A stretch of 9,372 bases of DNA, taken from contig JAHJRJ010000189.1 in NCBI GenBank assembly GCA_018830765.1, positions 1 to 9,372 on the forward strand, in the 5' to 3' direction. Within the stretch, counting starts at the first letter, position 1; each line of letters starts with the position of its first letter. The notes beneath the pieces are model-generated. The model saw nothing but the letters and a program-made list of their open reading frames with translations, did not search any database and had not been told where the DNA came from. This DNA is from Bacteroidota bacterium (GTDB taxonomy: Bacteria > Bacteroidota > Ignavibacteria > UBA10030 > BY39). A program made the position numbers and the translations under genes. Below are positions 1 to 7,475 of the stretch, in pieces.

Positions 1-422
1 ATCATTGCCCAGCCGGTTGCTCTTACTGACATTACGTCGCTGTGGTCTCCGAAAATCGAGAGAGCGTGAGTTGCAACAGCTCTCGCCGATACGTGGAAAA
101 CAGTTGAGGTTAACTCACCGGCAATTTTAAACATATTCGGAATCATCAGCAGCAAGCCTTGCGATGCCGTGAATGTTGTTGTTAAAGCGCCTGTTTGTAG
201 CGCGCCGTGCACCGCTCCCGCTGCACCGCCTTCGCTTTGAAGCTCGGTAACGATGGGGACAGTTCCCCAAATATTTTTTTCGCCGACGGCTGACCAAGCA
301 TCTGCCCACTCGCCCATATTCGAGGACGGGGTTATAGGATAGATAGCAATTACTTCGTTTGTTTTGTGTGCTACATATGCAGCTGCTTCGTTACCGTCGA
401 TTGTAACTTTATTTCTAGTCAT
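1..422 (-). CDS. nifJ: Pyruvate:ferredoxin (flavodoxin) oxidoreductase, N-terminal part (cut by window edge)
   Basis: This is the first 140 codons of a cytoplasmic pyruvate:ferredoxin oxidoreductase, the thiamine-diphosphate and iron-sulfur enzyme that interconverts pyruvate + CoA with acetyl-CoA + CO2 and reduced ferredoxin. Reading from ATG at 422-420, the protein shows the domain I signatures IYPITPSS (residues 27-34), TELQSEGGAAGAVHGAL (59-75), FTASQGL (84-90) and HVSARA (110-115). Pro29, Thr31, Glu64 and Arg114 fall at exactly the positions of the active-site residues in the Desulfovibrio africanus enzyme, which supports both the call and the start. A GGAG ribosome-binding site sits 7 bases upstream (430-433 on the plus strand), one of the few good ones in this window. 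The rest of the gene (usually about 1200 residues in total) lies beyond the left edge, so cofactor domains cannot be checked. A distant 2-oxoacid oxidoreductase paralogue is possible but less likely given the residue match. Confidence 0.95.
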   Translation of the reverse strand, partial: MTRNKVTIDGNEAAAYVAHKTNEVIAIYPITPSSNMGEWADAWSAVGEKNIWGTVPIVTELQSEGGAAGAVHGALQTGALTTTFTASQGLLLMIPNMFKIAGELTSTVFHVSARAVATHALSIFGDHSDVMSVRATGWAM

Positions 423-489
423 AATTAAACTCCGGGATTGATTATTCTTATATGATTCTTAAACTCGATTGAATTTAAGGAGAACCGTC

Positions 490-523
490 TAAATATACCA
501 TAAAATTTTCCTTTTTACAACAA
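490..523 (-). promoter_or_regulatory. Candidate Bacteroidota-type promoter for nifJ
   Basis: On the minus strand there is TATATTTA (plus-strand 490-497), close to the Bacteroidota -7 element TAnnTTTG, with TTGTTG (518-523) ending 20 bases upstream in the -33 position. Transcription would start near 483, giving a leader of about 60 bases before the nifJ ATG at 422. The -7 box lacks the final G and the region is AT-rich, so a chance match is possible. Confidence 0.35.
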
Positions 524-746
524 CGCCCCAAATTTGATAAAAAGGAACGGTTTTCAATTCTCAAACTTTCTTAAATTGTTTGTAACAACCGAAATATTTA
601 TACTGTGGAAATAAATTGTTAACTGATATTACGCAAGCATAGACATTCGCTGGTTTCCGGTTCACTCATAAGCATACAAACGAACTCAACCCCTATCAGA
701 GATTGAGCAAACGCTCCGAGGTTGTCCAATAAGTTCTTTAAGAGGA

Positions 747-809
747 ATGTAGAGCGAAATTCATTTCGCTTTTTAATGAAATTTAAGCGAACTAAAGTTC
801 GCACTACAT
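747..809. repeat. Palindrome-doublet intergenic repeat (REP/MITE-like)
   Basis: This is a compact 63-bp element. The outer 12 bases are inverted repeats with one mismatch: ATGTAGAGCGAA (747-758) against the reverse complement of 798-809, ATGTAGTGCGAA. Each end also folds into its own perfect hairpin: AGCGAAAT/ATTTCGCT with a TC loop (753-770) and GCGAACT/AGTTCGC with an AA loop (787-802). A 16-base AT-rich spacer (771-786) separates them. The geometry, two back-to-back hairpins with matching outer ends, resembles REP doublets or small MITEs. It contains no gene. Whether it is multicopy in the genome cannot be seen from one window. Confidence 0.7.
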
Positions 810-905
810 CGAATATTCTACTTTTTGGTCAACCCCGGTTTGGGGATGAGTTGAATTCAAAATCAAATAATTTTAACAAATTCTTATACATCTGCGTAAC
901 ATCAA

Positions 906-1484
906 TTATAAAGTGGGATTCACTGCTTGCAACGATTTTAGGAAAGCATGCATTGCTGTGTACAGCTTTTTGAGGTCGGTCTCATACCAAGGACCCGAGA
1001 TTGGAGTAGCGGAACATTCAAAAAATCTATCGTTTATTCGAAAGACGATAACCCGGGTTCTGTTGCTAAGTTTATCGTCATAATATTCATAACCGCAATA
1101 TTCCTGATTATCAATCGAGAATATTTGTGCTTTAGTGCTGAAGAAGTAAGACGGCGCCGAAGCTTTTTTAAAAGCTAAACTGATTTCAGAAAGAAATCTT
1201 AATCCATCATCGTTAATACGACTTTCGGTTGCGCGGTCAACTTTGATTTCCTCCAGCGAAATCGTGCTTGTGTAACGCTCGCTGATTAATAAAAAAAGAA
1301 ATTTTTGAATTAAAGATGTATCAGTAGCAACAAACCAACCGGACGGAATTCTTGCCTGCAAAGTATTATCAATCGAGATAATTTTTTCTGAGGAAAGAGG
1401 AAAGTCGTATGAATACTTCGGAACGCTTGCACAAGACACGAAAAGGAGAGATAAGAGAAAAATCTGAAAGTATTTACGGGTCAT
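906..1484 (-). CDS. Small predicted lipoprotein of unknown function
   Basis: This is a 192-residue protein with a short basic N-terminus, a hydrophobic stretch (residues 6-16) and a lipobox-like FVSC ending at Cys18, so it is probably an envelope lipoprotein. The -3 residue of the lipobox is Phe rather than Leu. The mature part has an early ARIPSGWF segment (residues 44-51), a central beta-rich region and a C-terminal helix ending in FLKSL. That outline loosely recalls PsbP/DUF1795-type domains, whose conserved start is an I-P-x-G-W strand; this is fold-level inference only. I do not recognise a named family. Its ATG overlaps the stop of the upstream porV-like gene (ATGA, 1481-1484), and no Shine-Dalgarno is visible, which suggests translational coupling and a shared job at the outer membrane. 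Confidence 0.75.
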   Translation of the reverse strand: MTRKYFQIFLLSLLFVSCASVPKYSYDFPLSSEKIISIDNTLQARIPSGWFVATDTSLIQKFLFLLISERYTSTISLEEIKVDRATESRINDDGLRFLSEISLAFKKASAPSYFFSTKAQIFSIDNQEYCGYEYYDDKLSNRTRVIVFRINDRFFECSATPISGPWYETDLKKLYTAMHAFLKSLQAVNPTL

Positions 1485-2509
1485 CGTTGATGCAAATTTC
1501 TTGCAAACTGTTCTGACTCGAAAGTGAAAATTATTGAAACGCGGTGAGTATTGTCGAATCTGCTGTCCGTTAATTTTGAGGTGGCGAAAGTATAATCGAT
1601 GTCGAATTTAGGTAGATGCACACCCGCTCCGAAGTTTACAGTTCCAATGTCGCTGTAACCGACGCGGAGTGCAGCTACATTTTTGAAATCAAACTCAAGC
1701 CCTGAATGAAAATCGAAGCTGACAGGACCCAAATTTAGATTAGAGGCAGAACGTCTATTCTCGAATCGAACATCAATATCGAACGCGGGAGCGAACCGTC
1801 CGCCGAGTGCTTCTATTATATAAGCCGAGCCGATTTTTAATGTAGGAGAAATAAGCTCGTTCGTTCCAGTGTTCCACGCGATTAATGTAGTTGTTGCATC
1901 CTGAAAATTTGCACCCAACAAAATATTCTCAAAAGGTGAATATTGAACGCCGATGTCAAAACCAAGTCCCGTCGCAGAACCGACACTCATCTCTCTACGG
2001 ATAAGTTTTAAGTTTACACCATAAGAAAAATTATCGTTGTATTTTTTTGAGTATGTAAAATACATTGCCCAATCGGCGGCGTTAAAATAAGTTATTTTGC
2101 TTCCGACTAGATCCTCGTCAAGAATACCGTTGCCGTTTTCGTCAACCCAAGCATTTCGTGTATCGGGGATTCCGTCAATACCTAATCGTATGATACTGAG
2201 TCCTATGCTTGAGTTGCTTCCGAACGGAATCGCTACTGCGGCATAATCGTAGTTTACTAAACTTCCGAACTGCTCGGAATGCATCAACGATAATTGCGGA
2301 TAATTTATTTTAGACAAACCCGCAGGATTCCAATAACCGGCAGTTACATCGTTTGCGAGGGCTGTATAAGCGCCGCCCATTCCCAAGGCACGGCCGCCGA
2401 CACCGATTGAGATAAACTCGCCAGCATACTTTCCGATGCCTGTTCCTGCATATATATTGAAGGGAATTAACACTATCGCGATAACAATGACAAAAAAACT
2501 ATATTTCAT
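1481..2509 (-). CDS. PorV/PorQ-family outer-membrane beta-barrel protein
   Basis: The predicted outer-membrane barrel has 342 residues from the ATG at 2509. A signal peptide follows that start directly (MKYSFFVIVIAIVLIPFNIYA, with probable cleavage after Ala21). The mature N-terminus has the PorV/PorQ (UPF0164) signature: GVGGRALGMGGAYTALAND followed by YWNPAGL. Alternating hydrophobic strands follow, ending with RVSIIFTF and a short polar tail. An acidic loop VDENGNGILDED, starting near residue 122, resembles a bacterial calcium-binding loop. Family members include the type IX secretion shuttle PorV and the peptidoglycan-linked PorQ, but Ignavibacteria-like genomes carry many paralogues and nothing here assigns it to secretion. 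Alternative in-frame starts are ATG at 2524 and TTG at 2566; both put extra polar residues before the signal peptide. It overlaps the downstream lipoprotein gene by 4 bases. Confidence 0.85.
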   Translation of the reverse strand: MKYSFFVIVIAIVLIPFNIYAGTGIGKYAGEFISIGVGGRALGMGGAYTALANDVTAGYWNPAGLSKINYPQLSLMHSEQFGSLVNYDYAAVAIPFGSNSSIGLSIIRLGIDGIPDTRNAWVDENGNGILDEDLVGSKITYFNAADWAMYFTYSKKYNDNFSYGVNLKLIRREMSVGSATGLGFDIGVQYSPFENILLGANFQDATTTLIAWNTGTNELISPTLKIGSAYIIEALGGRFAPAFDIDVRFENRRSASNLNLGPVSFDFHSGLEFDFKNVAALRVGYSDIGTVNFGAGVHLPKFDIDYTFATSKLTDSRFDNTHRVSIIFTFESEQFARNLHQR

Positions 2510-2598
2510 TTTCGGGCTCTGCATATATTTCGGTATTAAATTGATAAAATATTGTTTAAAAGTCAAGTACGATTGTGTGCTTGATATTTTTACAGAAT
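2510..2598. promoter_or_regulatory. Divergent intergenic region between porV-like and sensor genes
   Basis: The porV-like gene reads left and the sensor pair reads right from this AT-rich stretch, so promoters for both should lie here. On the plus strand, TATTTTTA (2585-2592) matches the TAnnTTT part of a Bacteroidota -7 box, but no TTTG stands at the expected -33 distance. If it is used, the transcript would begin close to 2599, favouring the later ATG at 2632 for the sensor gene. On the minus strand, TTGACT (2561-2566) is the best -35-like word but lacks a well-spaced partner. No clear operator palindrome was seen. Confidence 0.3.
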
Positions 2599-3312
2599 AT
2601 GCATAACTTGCATCCTGAAAAATTAAAAAATATGGATTCGATTTCTATTATTATATTTGACCCAACTGATTTGGATACCGTAGAGTTTGGAAAAAAGCTT
2701 TCGGATGCGCTGAAAGTAAAAGTAATTTTGGATCGGTCGAATTTTAAATCGCTCGATAGTTTCGACGCTGCAAAAAGTGTAATTTACGATGTAGCTCTAA
2801 TCGGTGAAAAAGTCAGTGAAACAAAAGGTATTCAGATTACGAAGTACCTTCGTAGTCAGAAATTTAGAATGCCTATCATTCATTTGACAAACATCGCCGA
2901 AGCCAGTTTGACCCATCCTCAACAAAATGCGGGCGCGGACGATATTTTAAACATAACAGAAATCGATTCGCCTATTTTTTCGTGGACTTTCAACAGTATT
3001 TTAAAGAAAGCCGATGTGACGAAAAAAGCTGAGGAATTCGACTTAATACTTCAGAGTTTCGTCGAAATAAATAAGTGTCTTGCAGACATCACGCACGAAA
3101 TTAATAATCCTCTTGGAATAATACGCTTAGCCCTTTTTCAGCTCCAGAGTAAAGATATAACAGACGAAAAGAAAGCACAATACTTACAAGTTGTCAACGA
3201 TAGTATCGGTAAAATAGAGGACCAAATAAAATCATTAAGATTAATAAGAGAAAAAATGAAAAGCGAACAATCTATTTTACGAAAAGTATCGGCAAATAAA
3301 ATTTACCGTTAG
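2599..3312 (+). CDS. Degenerate receiver plus DHp-only histidine kinase protein, no ATPase domain
   Basis: This is a 237-residue soluble protein. Residues about 13-130 look like a response-regulator receiver fold (ISIIIFD strand, YDVALI strand, MPIIHLT strand, AGADDIL), but the usual phospho-Asp position is Gly69 (ALIGEK where LLDxxM is normal). The second acidic-pocket residue and the C-terminal Lys-Pro are also absent, so it is probably a pseudo-receiver. Residues about 155-220 are a HisKA/DHp dimerisation helix pair with the H-box DITHEINNPLGIIRL (phospho-acceptor His166). The protein then stops at 3312 with no N, G1, F or G2 box, so it cannot bind ATP itself. It may accept or relay phosphate from, or dimerise with, the hybrid kinase encoded 20 bases downstream. 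The start is uncertain: GTG at 2575 and ATG at 2632 are in frame, and 2632 sits right at the first strand. Confidence 0.75.
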   Translation: MHNLHPEKLKNMDSISIIIFDPTDLDTVEFGKKLSDALKVKVILDRSNFKSLDSFDAAKSVIYDVALIGEKVSETKGIQITKYLRSQKFRMPIIHLTNIAEASLTHPQQNAGADDILNITEIDSPIFSWTFNSILKKADVTKKAEEFDLILQSFVEINKCLADITHEINNPLGIIRLALFQLQSKDITDEKKAQYLQVVNDSIGKIEDQIKSLRLIREKMKSEQSILRKVSANKIYR

Positions 3313-3332
3313 GAAAGGTGAACAATTAAGTA

Positions 3333-6300
3333 ATGGTAAAAGCTCTTTATTTGTCCAACAAAATAGATCAAATTGAAAATCTTAATGACCGGCTCCTTAA
3401 TGGTAATAATAAAATTGATATCATACACTTTTCACCTTCTCCTGCCGTCCTTCAATTACTTCAAAAAGATAGTTTTGATGCGATAGTTTTCGATGGAGCC
3501 ATAGAAAAGGGCATCATTAACAAACTTTCCGAGTATTTTTCAAAGTCCCTAAAAAAACCTCAAATTATTTTTATCGAAGACGATAACCATTCCAATAATT
3601 ACGATATTATACGTACGATCGCTGAACCGTTAATAGTAAAACGAAGAGATGTTCCTGAAACAGTTTTACATCTATTATCGACCATCTCCGAATCAAAGCA
3701 AAAAAATGGGATCACTGATATTGGTTCGGACATACTGCAAAAACTAATCATACCGGTTGTCGTGATGGATTTGAATACGAACGTGATCTCGTTTAACAAT
3801 TCTGCCGAAAAGTTGTTCCGGTTCAGCTGGCAGGAGGCGGTAGGGAAAAAAGTAGGAGATCTTCTCAAGGTCGTATTTGGAAACAATCACACTTGTCGAT
3901 CATTTACCGACATCGTCGAATTAAAAAACAGTTTGCAATGCGAAATACAAGCCTACACGAAGGATGATGAAAAGCTTTACATCAAACTTGACACCGAACC
4001 TGTAACAGATGAAAACGGGAATACTACCTGTATCCTCTGTGTATTCACTGACCTCACGGAAATAAAAGAGAACGAGAACAAACTACACTTGTTGTCAAAC
4101 GTAATATTACACGCTTCGGACGGCATCGTCGTAACGGACTTGAATGATAATATTATATTCATTAACGAAAGCAAGGCTCGAATGTCCGGATTCACAACTG
4201 AAGAAGTTGTTGGGAAGGACGTATTAATATTTGCCGGTAAAAATGCTTCCATAACAATTCGGATGGATGAAGTTTCAAAAGAATTGCTAGAAAAAGGCAC
4301 GTGGACGGGAGAGCTTGAAGAAATCACAAAAGATGGCAGAAAAATTATTATCAGCTTGTCGAATAGGTTATTATACGACGAAGAAGGCAGAGCTTGTGGT
4401 ATAGTCGGTGTTTCTCAAGATATTACCGAACGGAAGATTATAGAAAAACAAGCATATATATCGGAGGTAAAGTACCGTCAGCTCTTCGAAGAGTCAAAAG
4501 ATTTTATTTTCGAAACTAGCGTCAACGGAAAGTTCATCTCTATTAACCAGGCGGGAGTTGATTTGCTGGGGTACAGTTCAAAAGAAGAAATGCTTCAAAT
4601 CGATATCGCTAAAGATTTGTATGTGAATTCTGATGACCGTGATAGGTTCAAATTGGAAGTTGCAAACAAGGGGTACGTCGTTGATTTCGAAGTTGAGCTT
4701 AAAAAGAAAAACGGAGAAAAAAGAACTTTCATAGAAACTTCAACGGCGGTCTATGATGACCGTGGGGCGATTATTGGATTCCGTGGGATTGGGAAAGATG
4801 TCACTGAGAAGAAAAAGCACCAGGAGCGTATCCTGTCGTTGTTGGTTGCATCGCAAGCGCTCTCCAGGTCAACAACCGACGAAGAGATTTTTGATACTAT
4901 CGCAAAAGCTATACGGCGGTTGGGCCATAATTTGATGATTCTATTGAGGAAGGGTATTTTTCTCAACATCGTACGGACAACTTTTGATGCTGGGATAATT
5001 CGAGGTTTTGAAAAAAATTATAATTTCCGACTTGACTCACTTCAAATTCCGATTAAAAATCATCCTAACTTCAGACAAGTTATCGAGCAAAAGAAAACTA
5101 TCTTTAACGATAAAGCCATAGAACGTCTTTTTGAAATATTACCGTCAAATATACCACAGAATATAATCCAAACAATTGCCGAAGAGCTTGGATATAAAAA
5201 ATATTCAATTTTATTACCGCTAATCGTATTTAACGAAGTTATAGGCGTAGCATTAATAAATTCTGATGAATTTACACACGAAGATATTCCGGTGTTCAAT
5301 CTATATTCTGCTCAGTTAAATGCCGCACTTGAAAATGCCCGGCTATACTCACGAGTTACAAAAGCCAACGAAGATTTGAAAAAAGCATACGAGAAGTTAC
5401 ACGAATCGCAAAACTTATTAATACACAGCGAAAAACTGAAAGCCATTGGCGACCTTGCCAGTGGTGTCGCGCACGATTTTAATAACCTCTTAGGTGTAAT
5501 TTTCGGGCGCACACAATTATTACAGCTAAGAGCTACCGACCAAAAAGTGAAACAAGATTTAGAAATTATTCTTAAAGCAGCAATGGACGGCGCGGAGACA
5601 GTAAAACGCCTTCAAGATTTTGCAAAACAGAAGGTCGATGATAACGCCTCAGTGATCGATGTCAACATGATAATTGAAGATGCAATTCAACTTACGCAAA
5701 CAAAATGGAAAGATTACGCTCAACAAAAAGGAGTTTACATAGGAATTAAAAAAGAATTTGCTGGACTACCTATTATTCTCGGCAGCGGAGCGGAGTTAAG
5801 AGAAATTCTTACAAATCTATTACTGAACGCTGTAGATGCTATGCCCTCCGGCGGCACAATCACTATTCGAACATTGAATCAAGATAGATTGTACAGCATA
5901 GAAGTAGAAGACACCGGTATAGGGATGGATAGTACTACAAGATTAAGAATTTTTGATCCCTTCTTCACAACTAAAGGCAATAGGGGTACTGGTTTAGGTC
6001 TGGCAATGGTTAAGACACTCGTCAATAAACGACAAGGTGAGATTTCAGTAATCAGCAAACAAGGTACTGGTACAAAATTTACCATCACGTTTCCCAAATT
6101 AAATATTGTTAACGATTACTTAAATAAACCCAACTTTACGACTTCCGAAATTGTAAAAGATATGAATTTACAACCGATGAAGATTCTCATAATTGATGAC
6201 GAAGAAGAAATCCGGATTCTGCTTGCCGAAATTCTCATAAACGCTAATTACGATGTCGTTTTAGCGTGTGACGGCAGAGAAGGAGTCGAAAAATTTAAAT

Positions 6301-6563
6301 CAGGAAATATCGACATTGTTTTTACCGACCTCGGTATGTCGGAACTAAACGGTTGGGAGGTAGCTAAAATCGTTAAAACCATAAAACCAAACACTCCCGT
6401 CGTTCTGATATCGGGATGGGGAAGCGACCTAAAAGATCAAGATATTAAAGGTACAGGGGTCGATTTCCTCGCATCGAAACCTTTCCATATCGATGAAATA
6501 TTTAAATTACTTGTTCTAGCAAAAAAATATATTAAGGATAAGAAAAAAGACATTTCAGTTTAA
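3333..6563 (+). CDS. Soluble multi-PAS/GAF hybrid sensor histidine kinase with C-terminal receiver
   Basis: This 1076-residue cytoplasmic kinase has no membrane segment. Domains in order: receiver-like (about 1-120; Asp54 at the phospho-site but no N-terminal acidic pair), PAS1 (132-245, ending TDLTEIKE), PAS2 (256-368, ending SQDITERK), PAS3 (378-494, ending GKDVTEKK), GAF (about 515-670) and a helical linker. The DHp domain has H-box GVAHDFNNLLG (His714). The ATPase has N-box TNLLLNAVDAMP (Asn828, Asn832), G1 DTGIGM (860-865), F-box IFDPFFTTK (873-881) and G2 GTGLGLAMV (885-893). The C-terminal receiver has Asp955/Asp956, phospho-Asp999, Ser1027 and Lys1049. All catalytic parts are present, so it should autophosphorylate and pass phosphate to Asp999. 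There is no DNA-binding or enzymatic output domain, so the partner is unknown. The ATG at 3333 is preceded by AGGAAAGGTG (3311-3320), and the 20-base gap to the upstream gene suggests one transcript. Confidence 0.93.
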   Translation: MVKALYLSNKIDQIENLNDRLLNGNNKIDIIHFSPSPAVLQLLQKDSFDAIVFDGAIEKGIINKLSEYFSKSLKKPQIIFIEDDNHSNNYDIIRTIAEPLIVKRRDVPETVLHLLSTISESKQKNGITDIGSDILQKLIIPVVVMDLNTNVISFNNSAEKLFRFSWQEAVGKKVGDLLKVVFGNNHTCRSFTDIVELKNSLQCEIQAYTKDDEKLYIKLDTEPVTDENGNTTCILCVFTDLTEIKENENKLHLLSNVILHASDGIVVTDLNDNIIFINESKARMSGFTTEEVVGKDVLIFAGKNASITIRMDEVSKELLEKGTWTGELEEITKDGRKIIISLSNRLLYDEEGRACGIVGVSQDITERKIIEKQAYISEVKYRQLFEESKDFIFETSVNGKFISINQAGVDLLGYSSKEEMLQIDIAKDLYVNSDDRDRFKLEVANKGYVVDFEVELKKKNGEKRTFIETSTAVYDDRGAIIGFRGIGKDVTEKKKHQERILSLLVASQALSRSTTDEEIFDTIAKAIRRLGHNLMILLRKGIFLNIVRTTFDAGIIRGFEKNYNFRLDSLQIPIKNHPNFRQVIEQKKTIFNDKAIERLFEILPSNIPQNIIQTIAEELGYKKYSILLPLIVFNEVIGVALINSDEFTHEDIPVFNLYSAQLNAALENARLYSRVTKANEDLKKAYEKLHESQNLLIHSEKLKAIGDLASGVAHDFNNLLGVIFGRTQLLQLRATDQKVKQDLEIILKAAMDGAETVKRLQDFAKQKVDDNASVIDVNMIIEDAIQLTQTKWKDYAQQKGVYIGIKKEFAGLPIILGSGAELREILTNLLLNAVDAMPSGGTITIRTLNQDRLYSIEVEDTGIGMDSTTRLRIFDPFFTTKGNRGTGLGLAMVKTLVNKRQGEISVISKQGTGTKFTITFPKLNIVNDYLNKPNFTTSEIVKDMNLQPMKILIIDDEEEIRILLAEILINANYDVVLACDGREGVEKFKSGNIDIVFTDLGMSELNGWEVAKIVKTIKPNTPVVLISGWGSDLKDQDIKGTGVDFLASKPFHIDEIFKLLVLAKKYIKDKKKDISV

Positions 6564-6574
6564 TGTCTTTTTTT
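6543..6574 (+). terminator. Hairpin/T-tract terminator overlapping the kinase stop codon
   Basis: AAAAAAGACAT (6543-6553) pairs perfectly with ATGTCTTTTTT (6563-6573) around a 9-base loop, and the 3' arm continues into a run of seven T (6568-6574). The TAA stop of the kinase (6561-6563) lies at the loop/stem junction, so the last codons form the 5' arm. The stem has only two G-C pairs, so it is a weak intrinsic terminator, but its position is exactly right. Having A-tract and T-tract on opposite arms, it could act in both directions. Confidence 0.55.
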
Positions 6575-6630
6575 AGTATATTCAAGAAGATTGAGTTGCT
6601 TTTTTAACCATTACAATGCGAACATCAAGA

Positions 6631-6648
6631 ATCTGACATCTAATATCA
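6631..6648 (+). repeat. Heptamer repeat just upstream of the phosphoesterase gene
   Basis: ATCTGAC-ATCTAAT-ATCA is two and a half degenerate 7-base units (consensus ATCTRAY), ending 12 bases before the TTG start at 6661. A related array lies immediately before folD (7476-7497); both contain the 10-mer ACATCTAATA. It also supplies the in-frame TGA (6634-6636) that bounds the phosphoesterase reading frame upstream. Confidence 0.45.
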
Positions 6649-6660
6649 AAAAAAAATACC

Positions 6661-7461
6661 TTGTCTAATAAAGGCTTAAACATACTCTTCATAGGTGATA
6701 TCATCGGTAAACCAGGGTTGGATCTAACTGAAACCATTATCAAAAGTTACTTCCAAAAATATCAGATTGATTTTTGCATCGCAAACGGAGAAAATATTGC
6801 CGACGGAAAAGGCATTACCGAAGAGAATGCGTCGAAGCTATACAAATTAGGAGTTAATGTAATAACAGGAGGAAACCATCTATGGGATAGATGGGAGACT
6901 CGAAAACTTTTATCGGAAAATAAAAATATTCTTCGGCCCTTAAACTATCCACGCGAAAACGCAGGCAACGGTTATGTAATTTCGGATTTAGGTGAGAAAG
7001 GAAAAATCGGCGTCCTTAACTTACAAGGTAGAGTTTATATGCAACCGATAGACGACCCATTCAAAACAGCCGACTGGGCGATTACGAAAATTCATGAACA
7101 CACAAAAGTGGTTATTATTGATATGCATGCGGAGGCGACGGCTGAAAAAATTGCGCTAGGTTGGTATTTAGACGGACGGGTCAGCGCCGTAATCGGAACC
7201 CACACTCATATCCCAACTGCCGACGGTAGAATTTTACCGAGAGGAACTGCTTTCATCTCCGATGTAGGGATGACAGGCCCTTACGATTCGGTTATCGGTT
7301 TGAAAAAAGAGATTGCCGTTAAGAGATTCCTGCACGGCGTTCCTTACAAATACGAAATAGCAAGCCACGACGTAAGATTTTGTGGAGCCTTTATACAAGT
7401 CGATAAAGAAACAGGGAAAGCAACAAAGTTCGAAAGCTTTACCTTCCCGGCTTTTGGTTAG
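6661..7461 (+). CDS. YmdB-family metallophosphoesterase (TIGR00282 type)
   Basis: This 266-residue cytoplasmic calcineurin-like phosphoesterase belongs to the family of Bacillus subtilis YmdB, reported to hydrolyse 2',3'-cyclic nucleotides. Metal ligands are all visible: Asp13 (FIGDIIGKPG), Glu44/Asn45 (NGENIADGKG), Asn72/His73 (GGNHLWD), His156 (DMHAEAT), and His181/His183 (GTHTHIPTAD). The C-terminal SDVGMTGPYDSVIG segment (200-213) is also typical, and the length matches the family. The TTG at 6661 is the only plausible start: an in-frame TGA lies at 6634, no ATG or GTG intervenes, and the conserved first strand begins at residue 8, long before any internal ATG. No Shine-Dalgarno is seen. 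folD follows after 38 bases, so the two may be co-transcribed. The physiological substrate in this organism cannot be told from sequence. Confidence 0.92.
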   Translation: MSNKGLNILFIGDIIGKPGLDLTETIIKSYFQKYQIDFCIANGENIADGKGITEENASKLYKLGVNVITGGNHLWDRWETRKLLSENKNILRPLNYPRENAGNGYVISDLGEKGKIGVLNLQGRVYMQPIDDPFKTADWAITKIHEHTKVVIIDMHAEATAEKIALGWYLDGRVSAVIGTHTHIPTADGRILPRGTAFISDVGMTGPYDSVIGLKKEIAVKRFLHGVPYKYEIASHDVRFCGAFIQVDKETGKATKFESFTFPAFG

Positions 7462-7475
7462 AACGGACATGAAAT

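Larger units (their letters stand above)
423..905. other. Non-coding gap between the lipoprotein gene and nifJ
   Basis: These 483 bases hold no convincing gene. Short open frames here cross the double-hairpin element or run antisense to the lipoprotein gene, and their translations show no recognisable domain. The nifJ-proximal part carries the candidate promoter and the ribosome-binding site. The middle (about 600-740) is unique-looking sequence in which I see no structure. The part nearest the lipoprotein gene carries the inverted-repeat element at 747-809 and a small CCCC/GGGG hairpin at 833-845 with no T-tract. Either hairpin set could end transcription from the porV-like/lipoprotein unit, which reads from the right. 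Confidence 0.6.

Noticed and set aside
127..309. 60-codon minus-strand open frame inside the nifJ region
   Set aside because: It is an out-of-frame shadow of the nifJ reading frame, whose motifs are unmistakable.
833..845. CCCC-GGTTT-GGGG hairpin as a terminator of the lipoprotein gene
   Set aside because: The stem is only 4 bp and no T-tract follows on the minus strand; it is noted only as a possible minor structure.
619..973. Short open frames on both strands in the gap before nifJ (619-804 minus, 722-973 plus)
   Set aside because: They run through the double-hairpin element or antisense to the lipoprotein gene, and their translations show no domain or signal peptide.
2599..6563. The two sensor genes as one kinase gene split by a frameshift
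   Set aside because: The upstream protein ends in a DHp domain and the downstream one begins with a receiver-like domain, with its own ribosome-binding site and its own DHp/ATPase, so joining them would not restore a normal kinase order.
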